A stretch of DNA of 64,000 nucleotides. Origin: SZUA-430 sp964483585. Its GTDB lineage: Bacteria; Pseudomonadota; Alphaproteobacteria; Micropepsales; Micropepsaceae. Location of the stretch: the NCBI GenBank assembly GCA_964483585.1, contig CAZABH010000009.1, positions 1 through 64,000 of the forward strand. Reading direction: 5' to 3'. The translations under genes were made by a program, and so were the position numbers. Of the stretch, positions 45,205 through 54,242 are shown piece after piece. The first letter of the stretch is position 1; the number at the start of each line of letters is the position of its first letter. The notes beneath the pieces are model-generated. The model did no database searches and was not told the origin of the DNA. It saw nothing but the letters and a program-made list of their open reading frames with translations.

Positions 45205-46353
45205 ATGCGGGTCTATCTCGACTGCAATGCCACGGCGCCGCTCAGGCCAGAAGCTCGAGATGCCATGCTCGCAGCGCTGGGTGCGGCCGCAAACCCGTCA
45301 TCCGTGCATGCGGAGGGTCGCGCAGCGCGCGCGCGCATGGATCAGGCGCGCGCCGTCGTCGCTGGCTTTGCCGGAGCATCGCCCGGCGCTGTCACCTTCA
45401 CGAGTGGCGGCACCGAAGCCAATACGCTCGCCATTCTGGGTGCGCTGCAGGCCGCAGCCGAAGCCGGCCAGCGCTTCACGCGCCTCATCGTGTCTGCGAT
45501 CGAACATGACAGCGTGCTACAGACGGCCCGGAATGCAGCCTCGCTCCATCCCGGACTGCGCCTGTCACTGGCGCCGGTCACCAGCGAGGGCTGCGTCGAC
45601 CTTGCGGCCCTCCGATCGACGTTGATGGAAGGCAAGGGCAAGGCTCTGGTCTCGATCATGGCTGTGAATAACGAGACCGGGGTCCTTCAGCCCACACAGG
45701 CGATCGCAAGCCTCTGTCGCGAGTATGGAGCCCTGTTTCATTGCGATGCCGTGCAGGCGGCGGGAAAGGTCGCTTCGACACTCGAGGACATTGACGCGGA
45801 TGTCCTGACCTTCAGCGCCCACAAGATCGGGGGGCCTCAAGGCGTGGGCGCCTTGGTGTGTCGCCCTTCGACGCCCATGGCCCCGCTTCTGCTCGGTGGA
45901 CGTCAGGAGAACGGTTTGCGTGCCGGAACGGAAGCAACCGCTGCCATCGCGGGTTTTGCAGCTGCAGTCACCGCCCTCGGTGATCCCCCGGCGCCCACCA
46001 TGCGGGACGCCCTCGAGGAAAGCCTCCTGTCGGCCTGCCCGAATGCAGTCATCTTCGGCCGCACCTCGACACGCGTGGGCAACACGACCTGCATCGCAGT
46101 CCCGGGGGTGCCGGCAGAAATGCTTGTGATCGCCCTCGACCTTGATGGATTTGCGGTCAGTGCGGGCTCGGCCTGCTCGTCAGGGCGCGTAACCCGCAGC
46201 CACGTTCTCGATGCGATGGGCGTCGAACCGGCTCTCGCGCAGTGCGCAATTCGCATCAGCGCTGGCTGGAACACGACTGTCGCCGACGTGGAAGCCTTCG
46301 CCGACGCCTGGAAGAACATTGTAGCGCGCACCCGTGCGCGCGTGGCCGCATAA
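45205..46353 (+). CDS. Cysteine desulfurase, class I (IscS/NifS-like)
   Basis: This 382-residue PLP enzyme converts cysteine to alanine and a protein persulfide. RVYLDCNATAPLRPEARDAM opens it; the Schiff-base Lys is in FSAHKIGGPQGVGALV and the catalytic Cys in AGSACSSGRVTRSHVL, on the flexible loop of class I enzymes. A second desulfurase of class II (SufS) is encoded later in the same operon. It is separated from iscR by 24 bp and from sufB by 10 bp. Confidence 0.92.
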   Translation: MRVYLDCNATAPLRPEARDAMLAALGAAANPSSVHAEGRAARARMDQARAVVAGFAGASPGAVTFTSGGTEANTLAILGALQAAAEAGQRFTRLIVSAIEHDSVLQTARNAASLHPGLRLSLAPVTSEGCVDLAALRSTLMEGKGKALVSIMAVNNETGVLQPTQAIASLCREYGALFHCDAVQAAGKVASTLEDIDADVLTFSAHKIGGPQGVGALVCRPSTPMAPLLLGGRQENGLRAGTEATAAIAGFAAAVTALGDPPAPTMRDALEESLLSACPNAVIFGRTSTRVGNTTCIAVPGVPAEMLVIALDLDGFAVSAGSACSSGRVTRSHVLDAMGVEPALAQCAIRISAGWNTTVADVEAFADAWKNIVARTRARVAA

Positions 46354-46363
46354 GGAAAAGAAC

Positions 46364-47815
46364 ATGGCAGACCAGGCAACGATTGACACGGTCGCCTCTC
46401 ACGCCGGCGAGCGTTACAAGTACGGCTTCGTTACCGATATCGAGAGCGAAAAGGCCCCGAAGGGGCTGAACACGGACATCGTCCGCTATATTTCAGCGCG
46501 CAAGAACGAGCCGGAATGGATGCTCGCCTGGCGCCTGCAGTCCTTCGAACGATGGCAAACCATGCGCGAGCCCGGCTGGGCCAAGCTGAACTATCCGGCG
46601 ATCGATTATCAGGATCTCTATTACTACAGTGCACCCAAGACCAAGCCGAAGCTCGAAAGCCTCGACGAAGTCGACCCAAAACTGCTCGAAACCTACAAGA
46701 AGCTTGGCATCCCGCTGACCGAGCAGAAGCTTTTGGCCGGCGTTGCTGTTGACGCCGTCTTCGACAGCGTCTCGGTCGCGACGACATTCAAGGGCAAACT
46801 GGCCGAGGCCGGTGTCATTTTCTGTCCCATGTCAGAGGCCCTGCAGAAGCATCCGGACCTCGTCCGGAAGTATCTGGGCACCGTGGTTCCGAACACGGAC
46901 AATTTCTTCGCGACGCTGAACTCGGCCGTGTTCAGTGATGGATCCTTCGTGTACGTGCCGCCGGGCGTGCGCTGCCCGATGGAGCTATCGACCTATTTCC
47001 GTATCAACGAAGCCCAAACGGGCCAATTCGAACGGACCCTGATCATTGCGGACAAGGGCTCGTATGTCTCGTATCTCGAGGGCTGCACGGCACCGATGCG
47101 TGACGAGAACCAGTTGCATGCGGCCGTCGTGGAACTCATCGCCCTCGACGATGCCGAGATCAAGTATTCAACTGTACAGAATTGGTATCCCGGAGACGAA
47201 CACGGCAAGGGCGGCATCTACAACTTCGTCACCAAGCGCGGTGACTGCCGCGGCGCCCGTTCGAAGATCAGCTGGACGCAAGTCGAAACAGGCTCGGCAA
47301 TTACATGGAAATACCCGAGTTGCATTCTGCGCGGTGACCATTCCGTGGGCGAGTTCTTTTCGATCGCGATTGCCAACAATTTCCAGCAGGCGGACACGGG
47401 CACCAAGATGGTCCACCTCGGGCGCAACACATCATCGCGCATCATCTCCAAGGGCATAAGCGCCGGTCGCGCCCAGAACACCTATCGCGGACTGGTCAGC
47501 GCCCACGCCCGCGCCGAGAACGCCAGAAACTATACCCAGTGCGACTCGCTGCTGATCGGAAACAAGTGCGGTGCCCACACCGTACCCTATGTTGAGGCGC
47601 GCAATCCGACCGTCCAGTTCGAGCACGAAGCCACGACCTCGAAAATCAGCGACGAACAGTTGTTCTACTGCCTCTCGCGCGGCATTCCTGCAGAGGAAGC
47701 CGTGACCCTCATCGTCAACGGCTTCTGCCGTGAAGTGTTGCAGCACCTGCCAATGGAGTTCGCCGTCGAAGCGCAGAAGCTCATCGGCGTCAGCCTCGAA
47801 GGAAGCGTTGGATGA
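46364..47815 (+). CDS. sufB: Fe-S cluster scaffold subunit SufB
   Basis: This 483-residue subunit is the scaffold half of the SufBC2D complex. Typical stretches are KYGFVTDIESEKAPKGLN, EPEWMLAWRLQSFERW, KLLAGVAVDAVFDSVSVATTF and the beta-helix with GSYVSYLEGCTAP. The final region holds AVTLIVNGFCREVLQHLPMEF, which includes a conserved Cys. The cluster ligands and acceptor Cys positions appear intact. The stop overlaps the next gene by 4 nt. Confidence 0.96.
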   Translation: MADQATIDTVASHAGERYKYGFVTDIESEKAPKGLNTDIVRYISARKNEPEWMLAWRLQSFERWQTMREPGWAKLNYPAIDYQDLYYYSAPKTKPKLESLDEVDPKLLETYKKLGIPLTEQKLLAGVAVDAVFDSVSVATTFKGKLAEAGVIFCPMSEALQKHPDLVRKYLGTVVPNTDNFFATLNSAVFSDGSFVYVPPGVRCPMELSTYFRINEAQTGQFERTLIIADKGSYVSYLEGCTAPMRDENQLHAAVVELIALDDAEIKYSTVQNWYPGDEHGKGGIYNFVTKRGDCRGARSKISWTQVETGSAITWKYPSCILRGDHSVGEFFSIAIANNFQQADTGTKMVHLGRNTSSRIISKGISAGRAQNTYRGLVSAHARAENARNYTQCDSLLIGNKCGAHTVPYVEARNPTVQFEHEATTSKISDEQLFYCLSRGIPAEEAVTLIVNGFCREVLQHLPMEFAVEAQKLIGVSLEGSVG

Positions 47816-48072
47816 CCAGCAATGATGGCGAAACCCGCATCTACGTAAACTGGAGTAGCCTTCGGCCCACGACGGTACAAGGCTGGCTCCGTTTGGTGGC
47901 AGGCATCGTTCTTGCCGTGTGCATCCTCGTGCTGGTGGCAGCAGTTGCCTCGACCCTGCTCGTGATTGCGCTGATCGCAGCGACGCTGTCGGGCGCTTGG
48001 TGGATGCTCTCGCGTCTGTTCCGCGGCCGAAACCAAACCCTCATTGCCTCAAGGAACGACCAGGATGCTTGA
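47812..48072 (+). CDS. Unrecognised two-helix membrane protein inside the suf operon
   Basis: This 86-residue protein overlaps sufB by 4 nt (ATGA) and sufC by 8 nt, so it is translated with both. An N-terminal polar lead (TRIYVNWSSLRPTTVQGW) is followed by about 45 hydrophobic residues from LRLVAGIVLAVCILVL to LSGAWWMLSRLF, enough for two membrane helices, then a short basic tail. I do not recognise a family. Its coupling suggests it is a real product, perhaps anchoring the SufBCD complex near the membrane, but that is inference. Confidence 0.65.
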   Translation: MTSNDGETRIYVNWSSLRPTTVQGWLRLVAGIVLAVCILVLVAAVASTLLVIALIAATLSGAWWMLSRLFRGRNQTLIASRNDQDA

Positions 48073-48811
48073 AATCAGAGATCTGCACGCAAGCGCCGGC
48101 AACAGGACCATTCTCAAAGGTCTCTCGCTGTCCATTGGTCCAGGCGAGGTTCATGCCATCATGGGCCCCAACGGATCAGGCAAGTCGACACTTTCGCACG
48201 TGCTGGCGGGCAAACCTGGCTACACGGTGACGGCAGGCGCCGTCACGTTCAAGGGCAGGGACCTGCTTGCCATGTCGGCAGAAGAGCGCGCCGCAGCCGG
48301 TCTCTTCCTTGCCATGCAATATCCGGTCGAAATCCCTGGCGTAACCACGATCAACTTCCTCCGCGCCGCCGTAAATGCGCAGGCAAAGCTGCGTGGTGAG
48401 GCCGAGCCGGATGCGGTGTCGTTTCTTCGCCGTGTGAAGGACGAGCGCGAGAAGCTCGGGATGGGCGACGAGATGGTCAAGCGGCCCGTCAATGTCGGCT
48501 TCTCGGGCGGTGAGAAGAAGCGCAATGAGGTCCTGCAGATGGCGATGCTCAAGCCTTCACTTGCTGTCCTGGATGAGACGGATTCCGGACTGGACATCGA
48601 TGCGCTGAGGGTCGTGGCTGGCGGCATCAACGCCATGCGCGCATCCGACCGCAGCTTCCTCATGATCACGCATTACCAGCGTCTGCTCGATTACATTTTG
48701 CCGGATTTCGTCCACGTCCTCGCCGATGGGCGGATTGTCAAGTCGGGCGGGCCCGAGCTCGCGCGCCAACTCGAGGCCGAGGGCTATGACGGCATTGTGA
48801 AGGTGGCCTGA
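48065..48811 (+). CDS. sufC: Fe-S assembly ATPase SufC
   Basis: This 248-residue ABC ATPase drives SufBD. Walker A is GPNGSGKSTL near residue 37, the signature is VGFSGGEKKRNEVLQM, and Walker B is LAVLDETDSGLDIDAL. RMLEIRDLHASAGNRTILKGL and the Q-loop AMQYPVEIPGV are typical. The start ATG 48065 has AGGAACGACCAGG in front and lies within the preceding gene. Confidence 0.96.
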   Translation: MLEIRDLHASAGNRTILKGLSLSIGPGEVHAIMGPNGSGKSTLSHVLAGKPGYTVTAGAVTFKGRDLLAMSAEERAAAGLFLAMQYPVEIPGVTTINFLRAAVNAQAKLRGEAEPDAVSFLRRVKDEREKLGMGDEMVKRPVNVGFSGGEKKRNEVLQMAMLKPSLAVLDETDSGLDIDALRVVAGGINAMRASDRSFLMITHYQRLLDYILPDFVHVLADGRIVKSGGPELARQLEAEGYDGIVKVA

Positions 48812-50127
48812 TGCCAGCCAAGACAGCGACAGCCGCCGAGGCAACGGCTTCATTCCAGTCCGGGCTTGAGAAAGCGTGGCAGGACGCAGCACCCGGATTG
48901 CCCGGAGGCGACTGGATGTCTCAGCTCAGGCGCGACGCGCTCGCCCGTGTGGCGCGTGACGGTCTGCCCGGGCGCAGGAACGAATGGTGGAAATACGCCG
49001 ACCTCGCAGGCATGCGGAAGAGGCCACTACCGGTGGCGCATGAAATATCTGCGCCGCTGGATGCCACGAGCCACAATTTCGTCGAAGACGCCTGGAGCAT
49101 CGTCATACGCAATGGACGCGTGGCGCACCTGCCGGCAGCTTCGTCGCTGCCCGACGGCATCGAGGTCGTTCGCCTGGGAGAAGCGCTCGACGTCCCCTCG
49201 CTCTGGCTTCGTCCCTGGCTGCAGCCTGCGGCGTCGGCGATCCACAACCTGAACCTTGCCTTCGCTACCGATGGTGTGCTGCTTCGTGTAGGCCGCAACG
49301 TGGCTGCCGGCCGGCCGCTTGTCATCGTCTCGCAGGCCAAGCTTGACGCGAGCATGGCGCACGCGCGCTCCGTTGTCTCCCTGGAAGAGGGCGCAAGCCT
49401 GACGCTTGTTGAACTCGATCAGCTCGCGGGCAACGCGGGCAGCTTTGCCACGACACGGTTGAGCATAAACCTCGCACCTGGCGCGCGCCTGATCCATATC
49501 CGGCTCTCCGCCGGGAGCCCGGAAGTGGCCGCCGTGCACGATTGTGATGTGCAGCTTGGGACAAACGCCCGGTATCATCAGGTCGCGCTGTGCTCAGGCG
49601 CCGAACTCCTGCGACAGCAACAGGCAATCAGCCTGTCGGGCGAGTTCGCATCGTGTGACCTCGCCATTGCCTACGCAGCACGCGCGGGTGAGCAGGTGGA
49701 CCATGCGGTCGAAATCAGGCACGCGGCCCCGAACACCCAAAGCCGATTGCTGGCGAAGGGATTGGCAGCTCGAAAGGGGCGGGGCGTCGTTCAGGGACGT
49801 GTCGTCGTGGACGAGGCCGCGCAGGGCACCGATAGCCACCAGATGGCGAGAGGCTTGCTGCTGGAAGAAGGCGCCGAGATCTTTCACAAGCCCGAACTCG
49901 AAATCTATGCCGACGATGTGAAGTGCGGGCATGGGGCGACCATCGCCTCACTGGACCCCAGCCAGCTATTCTACCTGCAGTCGCGCGGTATACCGGGGCA
50001 AGTCGCCACCGAAATGCTGCTCTCGGCGTTCGTGCGCGACGTCATCGACCGCGCACCGGAAACCCTGCAGGGCGCGCTCGCAGCCTGGGCCGACACAACC
50101 CTGTTCCAGAGGAAGGAGCCAGCATGA
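48811..50127 (+). CDS. sufD: Fe-S assembly subunit SufD
   Basis: This 438-residue protein pairs with SufB. It has a helical N-terminal region (LPGRRNEWWKYADLAGM), a beta-helix core and the C-terminal conserved end FHKPELEIYADDVKCGHGATIASLD with PSQLFYLQSRGIPGQVAT. The His in KCGHGAT is the SufD ligand thought to bind iron. Its start overlaps the sufC stop (TGATG), and its stop overlaps sufS by 4 nt. Confidence 0.95.
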   Translation: MPAKTATAAEATASFQSGLEKAWQDAAPGLPGGDWMSQLRRDALARVARDGLPGRRNEWWKYADLAGMRKRPLPVAHEISAPLDATSHNFVEDAWSIVIRNGRVAHLPAASSLPDGIEVVRLGEALDVPSLWLRPWLQPAASAIHNLNLAFATDGVLLRVGRNVAAGRPLVIVSQAKLDASMAHARSVVSLEEGASLTLVELDQLAGNAGSFATTRLSINLAPGARLIHIRLSAGSPEVAAVHDCDVQLGTNARYHQVALCSGAELLRQQQAISLSGEFASCDLAIAYAARAGEQVDHAVEIRHAAPNTQSRLLAKGLAARKGRGVVQGRVVVDEAAQGTDSHQMARGLLLEEGAEIFHKPELEIYADDVKCGHGATIASLDPSQLFYLQSRGIPGQVATEMLLSAFVRDVIDRAPETLQGALAAWADTTLFQRKEPA

Positions 50128-51374
50128 AAGCGGCAGTCGCAGCTCCCGTTGCCGGGCGCAGTTTCGATGTCAATGCCATTCGCACCGACTTTCCGATCCT
50201 GTCGCGCGTGGTCAACGGCAAGCCGCTTGTCTACTTTGACAATGCAGCCTCGGCGCAGAAGCCGACCTACGTTCTCGACAAGGTCAGGACATTCGCGGAA
50301 ACCTCGAATGCCAATGTCCATCGCGGATTGCATGCCCTTTCGACCTTGGCCACAGATGCCTATGAAGGCGCGCGGCAGACCGTTGCCAGCTTCCTGAACG
50401 CGCCGCGTGCGTCGCAAGTGATCTTCACCGCGGGTGGCACGGATGCCTTCAATCTGGTAGCGAATGCCATCGGCCAGTCCATCAGGCCCGGTGACGAGAT
50501 TGTGCTGTCGGAGATGGAGCACCACTCGAACATCGTGCCGTGGCACTTTCTTCGCGAACGTTTTGGCGCCGTGCTCAAGTGGGTTCCGATCCGCGAAGAC
50601 GGCACATTGGATCTCGAAACGCTCGAAGCATTGCTGAGCCCACGAACGCGGCTGGTGACCATCACCCACATGTCCAATGTGCTGGGAACGATGACACCCG
50701 CGCACGAGATCGTCCGCCTGGCGCATGGCCGGGGGATCCCGGTGCTGCTCGATGGCTGCCAGGCCGCCGTGCATGCGCCCGTAGACGTTCAGGCGCTGGG
50801 TTGCGACTTCTATGTCGCGACAGGTCACAAGCTCTATGGACCAACGGGCATCGGCATCTTGTACATGTCGGCACGTTGGGCGGAAACGCTGCCACCATTT
50901 CGCGGCGGCGGAGAGATGATCGAGGAGGTTCACCTCGATCGCGTGACGTACGCGCCGGCACCGCAACGTTTCGAAGCGGGCACGCCTCCGATCATGCAGG
51001 CCGTTGGTCTTGGTGCTGCGATCGAATATCTGGACTCCTTTGACCGCGCGGATCTGCTGAACCACGAGCACGCACTCCTGGCACACGCCATGGAACGCTT
51101 GTCTACGCTTGATTGGGTGCATGTACAGGGTACGGCAGAGGGGAAGGGTGCGATCATCTCGTTCACGATGGATGGCGCGCACGCCCATGACGTGGCAACG
51201 CTTCTCGACCAGCAGGGGATCGCTGTGCGTGCAGGGCATCATTGTGCCCAGCCCCTCATGCAGCGCTTGAATGTGCCGGCGACGGCGCGGGCGTCATTCG
51301 CCTTCTACAATACGTTTGAGGAAGTGGACCGCTTTGTTGCGGCGCTCGTCAGGATCAGGGGCATTTTCGCATGA
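50124..51374 (+). CDS. sufS: Cysteine desulfurase SufS (class II)
   Basis: The 416-residue enzyme starts at ATG 50124, overlapping the sufD stop. The opening IRTDFPILSRVVNGKPLVY and DNAASAQKPTYVLD are typical. The PLP Lys is in VATGHKLYGPTGIGILY, and the catalytic Cys is in RAGHHCAQPLMQRL, the group II arrangement on a short loop. It supplies sulfur to SufBCD, normally helped by SufE or SufU; neither is in this operon, so the class I enzyme at 45205 or a distant SufE may assist. Confidence 0.95.
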   Translation: MKAAVAAPVAGRSFDVNAIRTDFPILSRVVNGKPLVYFDNAASAQKPTYVLDKVRTFAETSNANVHRGLHALSTLATDAYEGARQTVASFLNAPRASQVIFTAGGTDAFNLVANAIGQSIRPGDEIVLSEMEHHSNIVPWHFLRERFGAVLKWVPIREDGTLDLETLEALLSPRTRLVTITHMSNVLGTMTPAHEIVRLAHGRGIPVLLDGCQAAVHAPVDVQALGCDFYVATGHKLYGPTGIGILYMSARWAETLPPFRGGGEMIEEVHLDRVTYAPAPQRFEAGTPPIMQAVGLGAAIEYLDSFDRADLLNHEHALLAHAMERLSTLDWVHVQGTAEGKGAIISFTMDGAHAHDVATLLDQQGIAVRAGHHCAQPLMQRLNVPATARASFAFYNTFEEVDRFVAALVRIRGIFA

Positions 51375-51742
51375 GCGAGAGCGTGTCACGGCAAGACAAG
51401 GTGAATGTGGCAGAGGCTGCGCAGTCCGACGATGCTGTGGATCCATTTACGGCTGAACTGATCAGGCAACTGAAGACGGTCTTTGATCCAGAGATACCCG
51501 TCGACATCTATGAGCTGGGGTTGATCTACAAGATCGACGTTGCGGACAACAAGGATGTGGCCATCGACATGACATTGACCGCGCCCGCCTGTCCCGTAGC
51601 CGGCGAGATGCCAGGGTGGGTGAAGGAAGCTGTGGCGCGCGTCGAAGGCGTTGGCGAGGTCACGGTCAATATGGTGTTCGACCCACCATGGACACCCGAG
51701 CGCATGTCCGAGGAAGCGCGCCTCGAACTGAACATGTTCTGA
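51371..51742 (+). CDS. sufT: SufT/MIP18-type Fe-S maturation protein (DUF59)
   Basis: This 123-residue protein has the DUF59 core QLKTVFDPEIPVDIYELGLIY and LTAPACPVAGEMPGWV with its conserved Cys, then VNMVFDPPWTPERM. The end matches SufT-like members in which WTPERMSEEAR closes the domain. It overlaps sufS by 4 nt. SufT helps mature Fe-S clusters on target proteins and is typically the last but one gene of alphaproteobacterial suf operons. Confidence 0.92.
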   Translation: MSESVSRQDKVNVAEAAQSDDAVDPFTAELIRQLKTVFDPEIPVDIYELGLIYKIDVADNKDVAIDMTLTAPACPVAGEMPGWVKEAVARVEGVGEVTVNMVFDPPWTPERMSEEARLELNMF

Positions 51743-51759
51743 GAGGACAGGTCACAGCC

Positions 51760-52146
51760 ATGAGCGAGACTGAAGCACCCCGACCAGCACGCCGCGAGCG
51801 CCCAAAGGCTTTGCGACTGACCAGTGCAGCGGCCGATCAGATCCGCAGCGCGATGGCCAAATCGGAAAAGCCTGTTGTCGGCATCCGCATCGGGCTCAAG
51901 AATGCGGGTTGCGCAGGCATGAGTTACACGATGGACTATGCCGAGCAGCAAAACCCGCTCGACGAGGTGGTCGAGGACCAAGGGGTGCGCATCCTGATCG
52001 ATCCCAAGGCCATTCTCTTCCTGATCGGAACCGAGATGGACTTCATTCGCGATCGCATGCAATCACGCTTTGTCTTCAACAATCCCAACCAGACCAGTGC
52101 GTGCGGTTGCGGCGAGTCCGTGGCGTTGAAAAAGGCAGTCGAGTAG
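51760..52146 (+). CDS. sufA: A-type Fe-S carrier (SufA/ErpA/IscA-like)
   Basis: This 128-residue protein starts at ATG 51760. The A-type fold starts at LRLTSAAADQIRSAM. The three Cys ligands are in NAGCAGMSY and in SACGCGES near the C-terminus. It closes the nine-gene operon and would pass clusters from SufBCD to apoproteins. The remaining Suf accessory sufE is absent. Confidence 0.95.
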   Translation: MSETEAPRPARRERPKALRLTSAAADQIRSAMAKSEKPVVGIRIGLKNAGCAGMSYTMDYAEQQNPLDEVVEDQGVRILIDPKAILFLIGTEMDFIRDRMQSRFVFNNPNQTSACGCGESVALKKAVE

Positions 52147-52395
52147 GGCGAGGCCCCTTCGCCTGCCAAGCGAAACAGGCACATGGCAATCGCCGCATTG
52201 GTGTTGATCGCACTGACACCCTTAGCCTGGGGCATGTGTCCCCCGTCGCGATTTCTTCCCCTAAGGGAAGGATCGACCTTCACCTGTCACAAGCGAAACA
52301 CAACAAGCGACAAATGACCTGTCTCGCCACTTAAGCCAAGATACGCAGAGCAACCTCCGTGATACGTACCGCGCCGTTTTCATCTGGGGGCTTCC

Positions 52396-52842
52396 ATGGA
52401 AGTTTTGAACGCTATCAACGAAGTGACAACTGCACAGCTTGAGTTCTTCGCCGTCGCGACCATTCTGGTCATGGTCGTCTTTTCTGCAGGATTTGCATTC
52501 GGCCGCTCTACACGCAGCCGCGAAGTGAAAGTTCCCGTCGAAGTCCTCCACGCCCTTGCGACGGCACGCTTCTCGCCACGTATGGATGCGCGGGCTGCCC
52601 GCAACGACAGCAAGGAAGACAAGATCGAAGACGAGATCGAGCACCTCCTGGACCACGTCGAGCATCACGAGAAGGACTTCAACCACGCCAAGGCGCATGT
52701 TCTGCACGAGCTCGATCGCATCATCCACGACTACGGCTCAACCCCCGACCTCGCAGAGCTGCACAAGAAGGTCGAGGGCGCGCATAACATCCCCGAGATC
52801 GTCGCCGCTCTGAAGTGGTACATCAGCCGCCACCATCACTGA
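52396..52842 (+). CDS. Unrecognised membrane-anchored His-rich coiled protein
   Basis: This 148-residue protein has a single helix (about residues 16-35, FFAVATILVMVVFSAGFAFG). A cytoplasm-facing or periplasmic region then starts with RSTRSREVKV. Residues 70-112 are strongly charged and helical, with EDEIEHLLDHVEHHEKDF and KAHVLHELDRIIHDYG, carrying many His; the protein ends in HHH. A GGGGG run precedes the ATG. It lies 249 bp after sufA with its own terminator at 52850, so it is a separate unit. I assign no family. Confidence 0.7.
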   Translation: MEVLNAINEVTTAQLEFFAVATILVMVVFSAGFAFGRSTRSREVKVPVEVLHALATARFSPRMDARAARNDSKEDKIEDEIEHLLDHVEHHEKDFNHAKAHVLHELDRIIHDYGSTPDLAELHKKVEGAHNIPEIVAALKWYISRHHH

Positions 52843-52849
52843 TCGCCAC

Positions 52850-52885
52850 GGGGCCAGCGCCCAGCGCTGGCCCCCTCTCTCACAG
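52850..52885 (+). terminator. Strong hairpin terminator
   Basis: GGGGCCAGCGC (52850-52860) and GCGCTGGCCCC (52864-52874) are perfect 11-bp complements around a CCA loop, followed by CTCTCTC. It ends the orphan gene at 52396 and stands 113 bp before the SDR gene. Confidence 0.7.
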
Positions 52886-52986
52886 CGCAGTTGCGTGTTG
52901 TAGGCGGGCCTCGTGCCCGCCGCCGTCTTCGAGCTTCGCGCTGGCGCTGCCAGGCTATAAGGTGCTCCTGCTATAGGAGACACATC

Positions 52987-53757
52987 ATGGACCTCAGACT
53001 GAAGGGTAAGCGCGCGATCGTTCTCGGGGGAACCCGGGGCATCGGCCGTGCCATCGCCGACACGCTCGCCGATGAAGGCGCCCACATTGCCATCTGTGCC
53101 CGCAACAAGGATCAGGTTGACCCCGCCGTTACCGCACTCGCGGGCCGCGGTGTCCGCGCAACGGGAGCTGCCGTCGACATGGGCAAGCCCGACGAATTGA
53201 AGGCATGGATCGCCAATGTTGCCGCTGACTTTGGCGGCATCGATATCCTCATCTCCAATGCCAGCGCGCTAGTGATGGGCGCAGGTCGTGAGGCATGGGA
53301 AAGCATGCTGCAGGTCGACATCCTTGGCGCAGCCGCAGCCTTTGATGCGGCGCGTCCCCATCTCGAAAAGGCAGCCGCAGACAACGGCGACGCTGCCTGC
53401 GTGCTGATTTCCTCGATCTCGGCGGCGGAAACGCAGAACGCCGGCGCCTACGGCGCGATCAAGGCAGCGATGATCCATTATGCCAAGGGGTTGGCGAAGG
53501 AGTGCGCGAAGGCAAAGGTGCGCGTGAATGTTGTGTCGCCGGGCACGATCTACTTCAAGGGTGGCGTCTGGCACAACGTGGAGCAGATGGCGCCGCAGAT
53601 GTACGAGGCAACGTTGAAGCGCAATCCAATGGGCCGAATGGGCACGCCCCAGGAAATCGCCAATGCGGCGGTCTTCCTCGCAAGTCCGGTATCGTCCTTC
53701 ACAACGGGGGCAAATCTCATCGTTGACGGTGCAATGACATCGCGGGTGAATTATTAA
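52987..53757 (+). CDS. Short-chain dehydrogenase/reductase
   Basis: This 256-residue SDR starts at ATG 52987 with AGGAGA upstream. The cofactor motif is GGTRGIGRAIA near residue 13, and DILISNASALV is the NAG-like motif. Ser in CVLISSISA with Y and K of YGAIKAA provide the catalytic tetrad. The C-terminal end GANLIVDGAMTSRVN is standard. Substrate is unknown; by context with hydratases a 3-hydroxyacyl-CoA role is possible. A hairpin terminator precedes it. Confidence 0.9.
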   Translation: MDLRLKGKRAIVLGGTRGIGRAIADTLADEGAHIAICARNKDQVDPAVTALAGRGVRATGAAVDMGKPDELKAWIANVAADFGGIDILISNASALVMGAGREAWESMLQVDILGAAAAFDAARPHLEKAAADNGDAACVLISSISAAETQNAGAYGAIKAAMIHYAKGLAKECAKAKVRVNVVSPGTIYFKGGVWHNVEQMAPQMYEATLKRNPMGRMGTPQEIANAAVFLASPVSSFTTGANLIVDGAMTSRVNY

Positions 53758-53799
53758 GGGCAACGGCGGGGCATTGATTCAGCTCTTCAGGAGATACTC

Positions 53800-54240
53800 A
53801 TGAACAGGACGACCCTCGCCGCTGCAGCCCTCGTGACAACGATGGCATTCGTACACCTGGCACCAGCGGACAGTGCGACCTACATGCCGTCCGACACGCC
53901 GGTCGAAATCAACGGTTACGAGCTGGCGTGTACGGGCATTGGCGACGAGGCTCAGTCTGATCCGCGCTGGAAGGCCTTTCCAGTGCGCATGGAGTTCGCC
54001 GGCGGCAATGCCCAGTATCTTGCGGATGTCGAGGCCAGCGTCTTCGACACCGCCGGCAACGAACTCTTCCGCGTGCGCTGCGACAGTCCCTGGTTGCTGG
54101 CCAAATTGCCGAACGCGAAGTATCGCGTTCAGGGTACCTTCAGGAACATCACCAAGTCAGCGAACTTTGTCGCGCCGAAGCAGGGCCAGGCGCGCATCAT
54201 CGTTCGCTTTCCCGAGATCGTAGGAAACGGTGACAACTGA
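53800..54240 (+). CDS. Secreted small beta-rich protein, unrecognised
   Basis: This 146-residue product has a Sec signal peptide (about residues 1-26, ending ADSA-T). The mature part has ELACTGIGDEA and FRVRCDSPWLL with two Cys that could form a disulfide, and alternating strands such as KYRVQGTFRN, so a compact Ig/transthyretin-like fold is likely. The KLPNAKYRVQG motif resembles carboxypeptidase-regulatory-like domains. AGGAGA precedes the ATG. Function is unknown. Confidence 0.75.
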   Translation: MNRTTLAAAALVTTMAFVHLAPADSATYMPSDTPVEINGYELACTGIGDEAQSDPRWKAFPVRMEFAGGNAQYLADVEASVFDTAGNELFRVRCDSPWLLAKLPNAKYRVQGTFRNITKSANFVAPKQGQARIIVRFPEIVGNGDN

Positions 54241-54242
54241 GA

